Assembly: GCA_016200225.1 (NCBI GenBank)
Contig: JACQFD010000006.1
Coordinates: 124,001-188,000 of the forward strand
Direction: 5' to 3'
Source: Planctomycetota bacterium
Lineage (GTDB): Bacteria; Planctomycetota; UBA1135; JACQFD01
DNA length: 64,000 nt
The first letter of the stretch is position 1; each line of letters starts with the position of its first letter. Below, in pieces: positions 8,666 through 17,669 of the stretch. The notes beneath the pieces were generated by a model. That model was not told the DNA's origin, did no database searches, and worked only from the letters and a program-made list of their open reading frames with translations. The position numbers were made by a program, and so were the translations under genes.

Positions 8666-11398
8666 GTGAGCTATCCGCGAAAAGCCTCCATCTGCATTCC
8701 GACCCGCAACGGCGCTCCGACGATCGGACGCCTGCTGCGCGCGGCGCTCTCGCAGACCGTCTCGATTCCATATGATATATTAGTGATCGACACGGAGAGC
8801 ACCGACGGGACGGTCGAGATCGCCGGCGCGTTTCCCGTGCGGTTGCGGCGGATCAGTAAAGACGAATTTAATCATGGCGACACGCGAAATCTGGGGGCCG
8901 CGCTCACCGACGGCGACGTTATTGTATATTTAACGCAGGACGCCGTTCCCGCCGACGAACACTGGCTTTCGGCGCTGCTCGAGGAGTTTCATGATAAAAC
9001 CGTGGCGGGCGCGTACAGCCGGAATCTGCCGCCGCCCGGCGTTTCGCCGCTCGTGCACGCGTCGCTCGAACGCGATCCGGTCGGGCAGGCGGAGCGCCGC
9101 GTCCATTTCCTTAAGAATGGCGAACTCGAGTCGCTCGACCCGCTCGGCCGCCGGTTATTGTTCGATTTTAACGATGTTTCGTCGGCGATCCGGCGGCAGG
9201 TGTGGGAGCGGTTTCCGTTTCCGCGAACGACGTTCGGAGAAGATATATTATTTGCGCGCGGCGCGATCGAAGCCGGTTACAAAATTGTGTTCGCGCCGAA
9301 TTCGCGCGTGTTTCACGGCCACGACGACAAAGCGTCGGTCGCGGGCCGGCGCGCGCGCATTGACGGCGAATTTAATATTGAACATCTCGGCCGCGTGTGC
9401 GTCGCCAGTTTCGGCGACGCGATCCGCCTCGGATTCCGGCTCGCGTGGCAGGATCATAAATATCTAAAACGCGCGCAAGCTTCGCGAATGGTAAAATGGC
9501 GCGAACGGGCGCGGCTTCCGCGATTGCGATTATCGCAAACGATCGGGCTTTGGAGCGGGGGACGATCGAGGCTGCGCGTCGACGCGCCGCGGATGCTCGA
9601 GCGCGACCGCCTTCGCTTGCTATATGTAGTTCACGGCTATCCGCCCGAGTCGTTCGCCGGCACGGAAGTGTATACTTACAATCTCGCGCGCGAAGTGGCG
9701 GCGCGCGGGCACGCCGTCGGCGTATTTTACAGATCGACGCGGCCCGACCTGCCCGAATTCGGCATCGCCGAACGCGACGACAACGGCGTCACGCTGTTTC
9801 CCTGCGCGCATCAGTTGGAATTCCGCCACGCCGGCGAGAGTTACGCGCACCCGTCGATCGAAGCGCGATTTCGGGAGGTGCTCGACCGCTTCCGGCCCGA
9901 TATTGTACATTTCCAGCATTTGTTACATCTTTCCGCGCGGCTCGTCGCGATCGCGCGCGAGCGCGGCGCCGGAACGATCATAACGATGAACGATTATTGG
10001 GCGGTTTGTCCGCGTGTACAATTACAGCGGCCCGACGGTTCGCTCTGCGGCGGCCGGAAGGAACTCGGATGTTTATTATGTTTGAAACACCGGCACTTGA
10101 AAACGATCGATTGGGTCGCGCGCGGCACGCGGCTGTTTCGGCCGGCGGTCGACTGGATGGTGCGGCGCTACGAAAACTGGCTGCAGGAAGGGCGCGTGCT
10201 CACGCGCCGGAAGCGCGATATTGTAGCGATCTACCGTCGCGACCGAACCGTGATCGACGCATTCGCGACGGCCGATTTGTTAATTGCGCCGAGCCGGTTT
10301 CTGCGGGATCTGGTATTGAAATTAGTGCCCGAATTCGATCCGCAACGCGTGCTCTTCAGCGGATACGGCATGAAAATCGACGGCATTTACGCGGCGCCCA
10401 AAACAACAGATCCCCTCGGACGCATTCGCTTCGGATTCCTCGGATCGCTCGTTCCTTATAAAGGCGTCGCCGTCGCCATCGAGGCGATGTCGCGCATCAA
10501 CGATCCGCGCGCGGTACTCATGATCTTCGGCCGGTTCGATCCGGAAAAGGAGCCGTATCATAAGGAATTGTTGGAATTGTCGAAACGGAATCCTAATATT
10601 AATAATATCGAATTCCATGGGCTCGTCGACAATTCGAACATCGTCGAAGTATTCAAACAAATCGACGCCCTCATCGTCCCGTCGACGTGGTACGAAAACG
10701 CTCCGCTCACGATTCGGGAAGCGCACCTCGCGGGCACTCCCGTGATTACAAGCGATCTCGGCGGCATGGCGGAGTCGGTTCGGACGGAGGTCGACGGCCT
10801 CAAATTCAAGCCGGGCGATCCGGAAAGTCTCGCATCCTTAATGTTACAAATCATCGCGAACCCCGAACGCCTGCGCGGGCTTTGTAAAGACTTTCCCGAT
10901 CCGAAAACGGCGCGCGAGAACGCGGGCGAACTCGAGTTCCGATATCGCGGGCTCGTGGCGAGGCGCCGCGCGACGACGCAGGTGACGGTGGCCGAATTTA
11001 AAGGAACCGGATTTGTACAAAAGTCCGGAAATGTAGAATCGCAGGGCGACGGCCTCGCGCTGCTGCGCCCCGGCGGCGGCGGCGCATTTGTGGAATATCG
11101 TTTCAAGAACTCGGTGCCGGGCGACATGTTCCTGCGAATTGAAACATTTATATTAGGGCCCGAGCGCGACACGCCCGTCGCCGGGACGGTCGAAGTGAAC
11201 GGCCAGACGGTCGGCAGTCTTCCGATCGCCGTTTCGGCGGACGCGCGCGACACCGTGCGCGAATGGACCGGTCGCGTCCGTCTGCGAAGCGGCCGGAACA
11301 CGATCCGGCTTTATAATCATCTTCCCGACGGCCGGGAAGTCTTTCTTCGCGTGCGGCGCGTGATCGTGCGGCGCGAGAACACGGGCGAACAATTGTAA
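8666..11398 (+). CDS. three-domain glycosyltransferase: GT2 + GT4 + C-terminal beta-sandwich
   Basis: 910 residues. Residues 1-270 are a GT2 (GT-A) domain: CIPTRNG near the start, DTESTDGT, the metal-binding region YLTQDAVP, and a catalytic-type FGEDILFARG followed by a HGHDD end typical of rhamnosyltransferase-like GT2 enzymes. Residues about 310-765 are a GT4 (GT-B) domain, recognisable by the RLLYVVHGYPPESFAGTE opening and the C-terminal ENAPLTIREAHLAGTPVI motif that holds the nucleotide-sugar site. Residues about 775-910 form a beta-rich module with a Gly-rich turn and RSGRNTIRLYN, resembling carbohydrate-binding sandwiches. A cytoplasmic enzyme adding two sugars in succession to a glycan is inferred. 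It starts at GTG 8666, because the GT2 strand begins immediately after it. Confidence 0.82.
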   Translation: MSYPRKASICIPTRNGAPTIGRLLRAALSQTVSIPYDILVIDTESTDGTVEIAGAFPVRLRRISKDEFNHGDTRNLGAALTDGDVIVYLTQDAVPADEHWLSALLEEFHDKTVAGAYSRNLPPPGVSPLVHASLERDPVGQAERRVHFLKNGELESLDPLGRRLLFDFNDVSSAIRRQVWERFPFPRTTFGEDILFARGAIEAGYKIVFAPNSRVFHGHDDKASVAGRRARIDGEFNIEHLGRVCVASFGDAIRLGFRLAWQDHKYLKRAQASRMVKWRERARLPRLRLSQTIGLWSGGRSRLRVDAPRMLERDRLRLLYVVHGYPPESFAGTEVYTYNLAREVAARGHAVGVFYRSTRPDLPEFGIAERDDNGVTLFPCAHQLEFRHAGESYAHPSIEARFREVLDRFRPDIVHFQHLLHLSARLVAIARERGAGTIITMNDYWAVCPRVQLQRPDGSLCGGRKELGCLLCLKHRHLKTIDWVARGTRLFRPAVDWMVRRYENWLQEGRVLTRRKRDIVAIYRRDRTVIDAFATADLLIAPSRFLRDLVLKLVPEFDPQRVLFSGYGMKIDGIYAAPKTTDPLGRIRFGFLGSLVPYKGVAVAIEAMSRINDPRAVLMIFGRFDPEKEPYHKELLELSKRNPNINNIEFHGLVDNSNIVEVFKQIDALIVPSTWYENAPLTIREAHLAGTPVITSDLGGMAESVRTEVDGLKFKPGDPESLASLMLQIIANPERLRGLCKDFPDPKTARENAGELEFRYRGLVARRRATTQVTVAEFKGTGFVQKSGNVESQGDGLALLRPGGGGAFVEYRFKNSVPGDMFLRIETFILGPERDTPVAGTVEVNGQTVGSLPIAVSADARDTVREWTGRVRLRSGRNTIRLYNHLPDGREVFLRVRRVIVRRENTGEQL

Positions 11399-11406
11399 TA
11401 TAAACG

Positions 11407-12603
11407 ATGTCGCCGGATCCCAACGTAGCGATTGTCATTCCGAATTTTAACGGAAAGCATCATATCGATCCGTGCATGGCGTCGCTCGACGCCGTCGATT
11501 ATCCGAAGGAACAGTTGCGCGTCGTTTTCGTGGACAACGGTTCCGTCGACGGCTCGATCGAACATTTACGTTCGCGATTTCCGCGCGTGCAGGTTCAGGA
11601 GAACGGCGAGAATCTCGGTTTTTCGGCGGCGTGCAATCTCGGCGCGCGGCTCGCCTCGAATTGTAAGATATTAATTTTTCTGAATAACGACATGCGCGTC
11701 GAGCCCTCGTTCGTTCGCGAACTGATCGCGCCGATTCTCGAAGGCAACGCCGCCTGTTCCGCGGCCAGAATTCTTTCGTGGGACGGAAAATCCGTCGATT
11801 ACGCGGGATCCGCCATGGCGTTCCACGGCATCGGCAGGCAGAGCGGCCACGGCGACGACGCCGGAAGTAAATTAACAAATACGCCGGGGCCGACGCTGTT
11901 CGCCTGCGGCGGCGCGATGGCGATCGAGCGCGAAGTGTTCGAAGACGCGGGTGGCTTCGACGAGGATTTTTTTGCATATTATGAGGACGCGGACTTTGGC
12001 TGGCGCCTCTGGGTGCTGGGGCACCAGGTTTTGTATATTCCGTCGGCCGTTTGTTATCATCATCATTCGGCCACGGCGAAGACGTTCCCGCAGGAGCGGA
12101 TCCGATTGTTACAAGTGCGCAATCCGATACTGACGATTCTTAAGAATTACGGCGACGAACACGTCGAGGGCGTGCTCGCCGCCGCGCTCCTGCTCGCGAT
12201 CCGGCGCGGCATCGACGTCGGCGGCATCGACATCGATAGTTTTCGAATCGAGCGGACGAAATCGCGCCCGACCGGCGGAGTCCGCGAGGTTCTCGTGCGC
12301 GCGCAGCGGCGGCTCGAGCGTAAAATTAGTATTCCGCGAAACTCGATCGCGGATTTTGTAGCGATTGCCGACGTCGGCGAATTGTTGCCGAAAATATTAG
12401 CGAAACGCCGGACGATTCAGAAACGCCGCAAACGCGGCGACGAAGCGATCTTTCCGCTTTTTCGGGATCCATTTTGGATCGTCGAACCGGGCGGCGCTTA
12501 TCAACAACTGCAGCGAACGGTCGAGGAATTCTTCCATTTGCGCGCCATTTTCGGCGAACCGCGTTCCGGATCTTCTTCAGCCGCGCCGAAGCCGTTAAGC
12601 TAG
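11407..12603 (+). CDS. GT2 family glycosyltransferase (rhamnosyltransferase-like)
   Basis: 398 residues. The GT-A fold motifs are VIPNFNG at the N-terminus, FVDNGSVDGS, the DxD region FLNNDMRVEP, and the late GFDEDFFAYYEDADFGWRL-type block followed by a His-rich HHHS, all characteristic of the WcaA/RfbF-like GT2 group often annotated as rhamnosyltransferases. The C-terminal 120 residues are Arg-rich and not recognised. The gene starts 8 nt after the preceding three-domain glycosyltransferase, so the two are surely cotranscribed and probably act on the same glycan. Donor and acceptor cannot be predicted, though rhamnose donors are made elsewhere in the window. Confidence 0.87.
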   Translation: MSPDPNVAIVIPNFNGKHHIDPCMASLDAVDYPKEQLRVVFVDNGSVDGSIEHLRSRFPRVQVQENGENLGFSAACNLGARLASNCKILIFLNNDMRVEPSFVRELIAPILEGNAACSAARILSWDGKSVDYAGSAMAFHGIGRQSGHGDDAGSKLTNTPGPTLFACGGAMAIEREVFEDAGGFDEDFFAYYEDADFGWRLWVLGHQVLYIPSAVCYHHHSATAKTFPQERIRLLQVRNPILTILKNYGDEHVEGVLAAALLLAIRRGIDVGGIDIDSFRIERTKSRPTGGVREVLVRAQRRLERKISIPRNSIADFVAIADVGELLPKILAKRRTIQKRRKRGDEAIFPLFRDPFWIVEPGGAYQQLQRTVEEFFHLRAIFGEPRSGSSSAAPKPLS

Positions 12604-12650
12604 ACTTCCAAGCCGCGACAACGCTCCATCATTCCTATTAATAACTACAA

Positions 12651-13340
12651 TTGAAAATCTCCGTCCTCGTTCCGGTTTATAACGAAATCAACACGATCGA
12701 CGAAATCCTTCGTCGGATTCTCGCGACGCCGTTCGATAAAGAGATCATCGCCGTGGACGATTGTTCGAAAGACGGAACGCGCGACCGGCTGCTCGAATTG
12801 AAGAAAACGATGCCCGAGCTAAAAGTTGTATTGCACGAAACGAATCAGGGAAAGGGGGGCGCCCTCTCGACCGCGTGGAAAAACGCGACGGGCGACGTCT
12901 GGATCATACAGGACGCGGATTTGGAGTATGACCCGGCCGAATATGTAAAATTACTGCGCCCGATTTCGGAGGGCAAGGCCGACGTCGTGTTCGGTTCGCG
13001 CTTCCTCGTCGGCGAATACTGCAGGGTGCACTTGTTCCGCCATTATCTCGCGAATCGATTTCTTACATTTCTCTCGAATGTCTTTACAAATCTCAATTGT
13101 ACGGACATGGAGACTTGTTATAAGATCTTCCGCAGGGAAGTCGCGCAAAAAATTAACATTGAAAGCAAACGATTCGCCGTCGAGCCCGAACTCACGGCGA
13201 AAGTCGCCAAATTGCGCTGCCGCGTGTATGAAGTGCCGATTAGTTATTCCGGCCGCGATTATCACGAAGGCAAAAAGATCACTTGGAAAGACGGATTTTC
13301 CGCGCTGTGGGCGATCTTTAAATTTAGCGTTCTTCGCTAA
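12651..13340 (+). CDS. GT2 glycosyltransferase of the DPM1 / polyprenyl-phosphate sugar transferase type
   Basis: 229 residues, the length of single-domain dolichol-phosphate-mannose-synthase-like enzymes. Motifs: VLVPVYNE at the N-terminus, [22 protein letters not shown], and the metal-binding [10 protein letters not shown], followed by GSRFLVG and the acceptor-side [10 protein letters not shown]. These enzymes transfer a sugar from a nucleotide donor onto a polyprenyl phosphate at the inner face of the membrane; no transmembrane domain is fused here. The start is TTG at 12651, since no ATG lies near and the first beta strand ([11 protein letters not shown]) begins right after it. It is the last gene of the 8666-13340 group. 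Confidence 0.87.
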   Translation: MKISVLVPVYNEINTIDEILRRILATPFDKEIIAVDDCSKDGTRDRLLELKKTMPELKVVLHETNQGKGGALSTAWKNATGDVWIIQDADLEYDPAEYVKLLRPISEGKADVVFGSRFLVGEYCRVHLFRHYLANRFLTFLSNVFTNLNCTDMETCYKIFRREVAQKINIESKRFAVEPELTAKVAKLRCRVYEVPISYSGRDYHEGKKITWKDGFSALWAIFKFSVLR

Positions 13341-13389
13341 TCGCGGGTCCGCTTCTCTCGCCGCGGATCCGAAATCGCGTTCGCTTCGC

Positions 13390-13413
13390 GGCACTGTCGG
13401 CGGCACTGTCGGC
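13390..13413. repeat. perfect 12-bp tandem duplication
   Basis: GGCACTGTCGGC occurs twice in direct succession (13390-13401 and 13402-13413) in the noncoding gap between the GT2 gene and the tRNA gene. A third partial GGCGG follows. It looks like a simple replication-slippage duplication. Confidence 0.9.
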
Positions 13414-13446
13414 GGCGGTTTCGCGCAGGATTTGGCGGAGCAAAAT

Positions 13447-13523
13447 TGGTGGGCGTTGTAGGACTTGAACCTACGACCCCCAGCTTGTCGAGCTGGTGCT
13501 CTAGCCAACTGAGCTAAACGCCC
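13447..13523 (-). tRNA. tRNA-Val, anticodon GAC, with encoded CCA
   Basis: A 77-nt cloverleaf reads on the minus strand. The acceptor arm GGGCGTT pairs with AACGCCC, the D arm has GCTC/GAGC, the anticodon stem CCAGC pairs with GCTGG around the loop TCGACAA, the variable region is GGGTC, and the T arm GTAGG/CCTAC encloses TTCAAGT. The 3' end is A plus a genomically encoded CCA. Anticodon bases 34-36 are GAC (valine, codons GTC/GTT). The loop has C at position 33, where almost all tRNAs have U; everything else looks normal. It is transcribed away from alanine dehydrogenase. Confidence 0.95.
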
Positions 13524-13593
13524 GGACGTCCTTTCGGACGACTGGGCGAAAAGGATGCTGATCGAAGCGGTCCTGCGCAAACGCATTTTTTTT

Positions 13594-13601
13594 GCTAGGA
13601 T
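13594..13601 (+). promoter_or_regulatory. possible -10 element (GCTAGGAT) upstream of ald
   Basis: GCTAGGAT follows an eight-T run and sits 65 nt before the alanine dehydrogenase start. The same octamer occurs 62 nt before the lipoprotein gene at 60652. No convincing -35 was found at the usual distance, so this is only a candidate. Confidence 0.25.
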
Positions 13602-13665
13602 CCCCGGCCGATTTTCGCGACGCATTCCAACCTAAACAAAACCACCCCATCCACCGCTCCATCGT

Positions 13666-14781
13666 ATGATCGTTGGCACTCCGAAAGAGATCAAAACTCA
13701 CGAAAACCGCGTCGCGCTCGTTCCGGCCGGCGTTTTGGAACTGTCGAGCGCGGGACACACGGTTCTCATTGAAAAGGGCGCGGGGACGGGAAGCGGAATC
13801 TCCGACGAGGAATTTGTAAAAGCGGGGGCGTCCATCGCGGCGACAGCCGAGGAAGTCTGGAAACGCGCCGACTTGATTGTAAAAGTTAAGGAGCCGCTTC
13901 CGGCCGAATATAAACTCTGCCGTTCGGAACAATGCGTCTTTACTTATTTTCATTTCGCGGCATCGCGCGAATTGCTCGACGCGATGCTTTCGAGCGGCGC
14001 CGATTGCCTTGCTTATGAAACGCTCGAGGTCGACGGCAAACTTCCGCTGCTCACGCCGATGTCGGAAGTGGCCGGCCGCATGGCGGTGCAGGAGGGGGCG
14101 AAATACCTCGAAAAACCGATGGGCGGGCGCGGCGTTTTGTTAGGAGGCATTCCGGGGGTCGAACCCGGCTACGTTCTCATTCTCGGCGCAGGTGTCGTCG
14201 GCACGCACGCGGCGTTGATGGCGGCGGGTCTTGGCGCGAATGTTTATTTATTGGATGTCAACCTCGATCGTCTGCGCGAATTAGCACAATTTCTGCCGAA
14301 AAATGTAACGTTACTTTATTCGACGCCGTACACGATTCGCGAACATTTGATGCAGGCGGATCTTGTGATCGGCGCCGTGCTGATTCCGGGCGCGGCCGCG
14401 CCCAAGCTGGTCCGCCGCACGGATCTTAAGGATATGAAACCGGGCGCGGTCATCGTCGACGTCGCGATCGATCAGGGCGGTTGCGTCGAGACTGCGAAAC
14501 CGACGACGCACTCCGAGCCGATTTATAGCGTCGAAGGCGTGATTCACTACGGCGTCGCGAACATGCCGGGAGCCGTCGCGCGCACGTCGACGTACGGACT
14601 CACGAATGCAACGATTCGATATGTTAAGATGCTCGCCCGCGACGGCGCGAAGAAATCCGTGTCGCAGGACCGGGCGGTGCGCACGTCGGCGAACGTGCTC
14701 CGCGGAAAGATTACTTACGATGCCGTCGCCAAATGTTTTGGTCTGCCGTTCGTCGCGCCGGAAAACGTTTTTAAACATTAA
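13666..14781 (+). CDS. ald: alanine dehydrogenase
   Basis: 371 residues, the standard length. The N-terminus MIVGTPKEIKTHENRVALVP is the family signature, with K and R in the pyruvate-binding site. The Rossmann-type NAD site VLILGAGVVGTHAA lies near residue 170-183, followed by the DVNLDRL strand, whose Asp binds the adenine ribose. The C-terminal half retains YGVANMPGAVARTST, typical of Ald. The enzyme interconverts L-alanine and pyruvate plus ammonia with NAD, in the cytoplasm. The ATG at 13666 matches the canonical start. The next gene, uppP, starts 39 nt downstream with no functional link. Confidence 0.97.
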   Translation: MIVGTPKEIKTHENRVALVPAGVLELSSAGHTVLIEKGAGTGSGISDEEFVKAGASIAATAEEVWKRADLIVKVKEPLPAEYKLCRSEQCVFTYFHFAASRELLDAMLSSGADCLAYETLEVDGKLPLLTPMSEVAGRMAVQEGAKYLEKPMGGRGVLLGGIPGVEPGYVLILGAGVVGTHAALMAAGLGANVYLLDVNLDRLRELAQFLPKNVTLLYSTPYTIREHLMQADLVIGAVLIPGAAAPKLVRRTDLKDMKPGAVIVDVAIDQGGCVETAKPTTHSEPIYSVEGVIHYGVANMPGAVARTSTYGLTNATIRYVKMLARDGAKKSVSQDRAVRTSANVLRGKITYDAVAKCFGLPFVAPENVFKH

Positions 14782-14820
14782 CTTCAAGGCGACCGCCGGC
14801 CGTTTTTTGCCTTGATCGCG

Positions 14821-15660
14821 ATGCCCGCAGCGCAAGCAACCGCTTCCATGGATTATATGGAAGCCGTCGTGCTCGGAATCGTGCAGGGCGTGACCGAGTT
14901 TCTTCCGATTTCGAGCACGGCGCATTTAAGTATCGTTCCAAAACTGCTCGGCTGGGGTGATCCGGGAGCGGCCTTTTCGGCGGTCATACAACTCGGAACG
15001 GTGGCGGCGCTTATTCTTTATTTTTGGCGCGATCTCGCCGCGATGGCGGCGGGTTCGCTTTCGAAGAGCGCCGACGCGCCGCGGCAGCGGAATATGATAC
15101 TTGGAATCGGACTCGCAACCGTTCCAATTGTCGTATGCGGCCTCGCGTTGCAACACAAAATCGAGCACGAATTCCGCTCGCTCTGGGTGATGGCCGGCGC
15201 CGCGTTCGTGTTTGCGGTATTACTAATGATCGGCGAAATGTTCTCGCGTTCGGCGCGGCGCGATTATAGTAGTATAACAATCCGCGATTCCATACTGATC
15301 GGAATCGCGCAGACATTCTCTTTGGTTCCGGGCGCCTCGCGCTCCGGCAGCACTATGACCGGCGCGTTTTTCGTCGGGCTCGAGCGGTCGACAGCGGCGC
15401 GATTTTCATTTTTGATATCGATTCCCGCCGTCGCCGGCGCGGGTTTTCATCAACTTTACAAAAGTCGCGCGGAACTCTCCGGACTCGGATGGGGCCCGCT
15501 CGTCGTTTCGACCGCCGTCTCCGGAATCGTCGGGTTTTTGAGCCTCGATCTTTTGTTAAAATACTTGAAGACCCGCAGCGTCCTTCCATTCGTCGTTTAT
15601 CGTCTCGGCCTCGCGGCGGCGCTCGCGGCGCTGCTCGCGACCGGACGCATTCAACCTTAG
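14821..15660 (+). CDS. uppP: undecaprenyl-diphosphatase (UppP/BacA)
   Basis: 279 residues, integral membrane, with the BacA signatures: [23 protein letters not shown] near the N-terminus (the first conserved Glu-rich/PISS motif) and [18 protein letters not shown] in the centre (PGxSRSG motif). It dephosphorylates undecaprenyl diphosphate to regenerate the lipid carrier used for peptidoglycan and the polysaccharides encoded nearby. Possible starts are ATG 14821 and ATG 14848; the latter gives the more usual [11 protein letters not shown]-terminus, and a TTG at 14812 is also open. It ends only 7 nt before gmd, so the two are probably cotranscribed. Confidence 0.95.
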   Translation: MPAAQATASMDYMEAVVLGIVQGVTEFLPISSTAHLSIVPKLLGWGDPGAAFSAVIQLGTVAALILYFWRDLAAMAAGSLSKSADAPRQRNMILGIGLATVPIVVCGLALQHKIEHEFRSLWVMAGAAFVFAVLLMIGEMFSRSARRDYSSITIRDSILIGIAQTFSLVPGASRSGSTMTGAFFVGLERSTAARFSFLISIPAVAGAGFHQLYKSRAELSGLGWGPLVVSTAVSGIVGFLSLDLLLKYLKTRSVLPFVVYRLGLAAALAALLATGRIQP

Positions 15661-15667
15661 CTACTAT

Positions 15668-17647
15668 ATGAAACGAGCGCTCATCACCGGTGTCACGGGC
15701 CAGGACGGCTCGTATCTCGCTGAACTATTAATTTCGAAAGGATATAAAGTTTACGGAATGGTGCGCCGTTCGAGCACCGTGCCGCTCGAACGCATACAAC
15801 ATTTGCGCGACAAGCTCGAACTCGTCCACGGAGACCTGCTCGACCCGACGTCGCTTTACCGCGCGATTTCGAAGGCGCAGCCCGACGAACTTTACAATTT
15901 GGCGGCGCAATCGTTCGTGCCGACGTCGTGGACCGAACCGGTGCTCACGGCGGAGTTCACCGCCGTCGGCGTCACGCGCGTTCTCGAAGCGGTCCGGCAG
16001 GTGAATCCTAAGATTCGATTTTATCAGGCATCCTCGAGCGAGATGTTTGGAAAAGTACAAGAAACCCCTCAGCGTGAAACCACTTCATTTTACCCAAGAT
16101 CCCCATACGGAGTCGCGAAAGTGTACGGACATTGGATAACTGTAAATTATCGTGAAAGTTACGGATTGTATGCATGCTCGGGAATATTATTCAATCACGA
16201 GTGTGTGACCGCCGAAACGCCCGTTCTGATCCGCCGCCACGGCGTGGTGGATATATTACCGATCGAGGAAGTCGTGCCGCATCCGGCGGAGTCGAAGGAA
16301 GGCAAGCGCGCGCAGATGAAGCCGCTCGACGACGTGGAAATCTGGGATCGCGGACACTTTACAAAAATTAAATTAATGTCGGCGCGATATAACGATCCCG
16401 ACGCCGCCGACAAGAAAGTGCTGATGCACATCACCGCGCCGAACGCGATCGTGCGCATTACAAAAGAACACCAGGCTTTCATCGACGACGTCGAAAACGG
16501 CGTTCCCGCGGCGATGCCGGGCGAACAATTACAGGCCGGTCTGCGGCTCGCGCTTTGCAAACCCGCGCCCGCGCCTTCGTTCGTCGCGATGACCGAGGAC
16601 GAGGCGTGGCTGCTCGGAGTATTAACATTCAAAGCGGAAATTTCGGGCGAGCGGAATCTTAAGATCACGTCCGAGGATAAACATTTCCTCGACGAAGTGG
16701 AGCGCGTCTGGCGCCGCGTCAGCACGGGCAACGTGCTTCGCCGCCAGGTGTTAAAAACGCCCGAATCGTTATCATTGCTCGGAGCGTCCTGGCTCGAGCA
16801 GTCGTACGTCCACGAATTGTTAACTTCGAAACACACGCGCCGCGTTCCGCGCCGCATTCTGAACGCCGAGCCCGCCGCGCGCCTCGCGTATTTGAAGGGT
16901 TGCCGCGAGGCGTACGCGCGCATGAGCGACGCCGCCTCGGAGCGCTTCGAGGAGTTTGTTACAGATTCGCCGACGCTTGCCGCGGCGCTCTACTGGCTCG
17001 CGCAGGTCACGACCGACGAAAAAATGCATTTGAAAGTGTCCGCCAAGAGCGGACACGATCAATATTTCGTACTGTTCGGCGAAGCGGGCATGGCGCCGGG
17101 AAATATTACAAAAGTCGTGATGACGGAATATAAAGGATGGCTTTTCGATTTCGAAACGGAGTCCGAGTCGTTCCATGCGGGCGTCGGCGACGCGTGGGTG
17201 CACAATTCGCCGCGGCGCGGCCTCGAATTCGTCACGCGCAAAGTTACAGATGCGGCCGCGCGCATTTCGGAGGGCAAGGCGAACGAACTTCGACTCGGCA
17301 ATCTCGAAGCCAAGCGCGACTGGGGCTACGCGGGCGATTACGTCGAAGCGATGTGGGCGATGCTGCAACAGGATCAGCCCGACGATTATGTTATATCGAC
17401 CGGCGCAACGCACACCGTGCGCGAATTGTGTGAACACGCGTTCAACCGCGTCGGGCTCGATTATAAGAAATATGTCGTCGTCGATCCGGAGTATTTCCGG
17501 CCGGCCGAGGTGGAATTGTTAATTGGCGACGCGTCGAAAGCGCATACAAAGCTCGGCTGGCGCCCGAAAGTTACATTTAAACAATTGGTCGAAATGATGG
17601 TCGACGCGGACGTCGAACGGACAAAGCGCGAATCCGCCGCGATTTAA
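15668..17647 (+). CDS. gmd: GDP-mannose 4,6-dehydratase precursor interrupted by an intein
   Basis: 659 residues as translated; removal of residues 179-513 would leave 324, in the range of normal GMD. The N-extein has the NAD motif [35 protein letters not shown] and the catalytic [10 protein letters not shown] (YxxxK). The host motif FNHESPRRG is split exactly between Glu178 and Ser514, so splicing would recreate the canonical sequence. The C-extein has [16 protein letters not shown] and WRPKVTF. The enzyme converts GDP-D-mannose to GDP-4-dehydro-6-deoxymannose. The reductase gene at 17670 follows, supporting GDP-rhamnose or a related sugar. Bases about 16045-16201 of the N-extein are far AT-richer than the rest (62 G/C of 150 counted in 16051-16200). 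Confidence 0.95.
   Translation: MKRALITGVTGQDGSYLAELLISKGYKVYGMVRRSSTVPLERIQHLRDKLELVHGDLLDPTSLYRAISKAQPDELYNLAAQSFVPTSWTEPVLTAEFTAVGVTRVLEAVRQVNPKIRFYQASSSEMFGKVQETPQRETTSFYPRSPYGVAKVYGHWITVNYRESYGLYACSGILFNHECVTAETPVLIRRHGVVDILPIEEVVPHPAESKEGKRAQMKPLDDVEIWDRGHFTKIKLMSARYNDPDAADKKVLMHITAPNAIVRITKEHQAFIDDVENGVPAAMPGEQLQAGLRLALCKPAPAPSFVAMTEDEAWLLGVLTFKAEISGERNLKITSEDKHFLDEVERVWRRVSTGNVLRRQVLKTPESLSLLGASWLEQSYVHELLTSKHTRRVPRRILNAEPAARLAYLKGCREAYARMSDAASERFEEFVTDSPTLAAALYWLAQVTTDEKMHLKVSAKSGHDQYFVLFGEAGMAPGNITKVVMTEYKGWLFDFETESESFHAGVGDAWVHNSPRRGLEFVTRKVTDAAARISEGKANELRLGNLEAKRDWGYAGDYVEAMWAMLQQDQPDDYVISTGATHTVRELCEHAFNRVGLDYKKYVVVDPEYFRPAEVELLIGDASKAHTKLGWRPKVTFKQLVEMMVDADVERTKRESAAI
16202..17206 (+). 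mobile_element. intein in GDP-mannose 4,6-dehydratase with a decayed LAGLIDADG endonuclease domain
   Basis: 335 residues in frame within gmd. Splicing blocks: [11 protein letters not shown] starting with the nucleophile Cys179; [12 protein letters not shown] with the Thr-x-x-His pair; [21 protein letters not shown] ending with the penultimate His and terminal Asn513; the +1 residue is Ser514. All residues needed for splicing appear intact. Between B and F, residues around 315-425 resemble a LAGLIDADG endonuclease: [11 protein letters not shown] and, later, VPRRIL followed by [10 protein letters not shown]. The acidic residue expected at each motif end is replaced (Lys and Tyr by my alignment), so the endonuclease is probably inactive. 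Base composition of the intein is host-like. Confidence 0.93.
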
Positions 17648-17669
17648 TAACACAGTTTTCGGCCACGCC

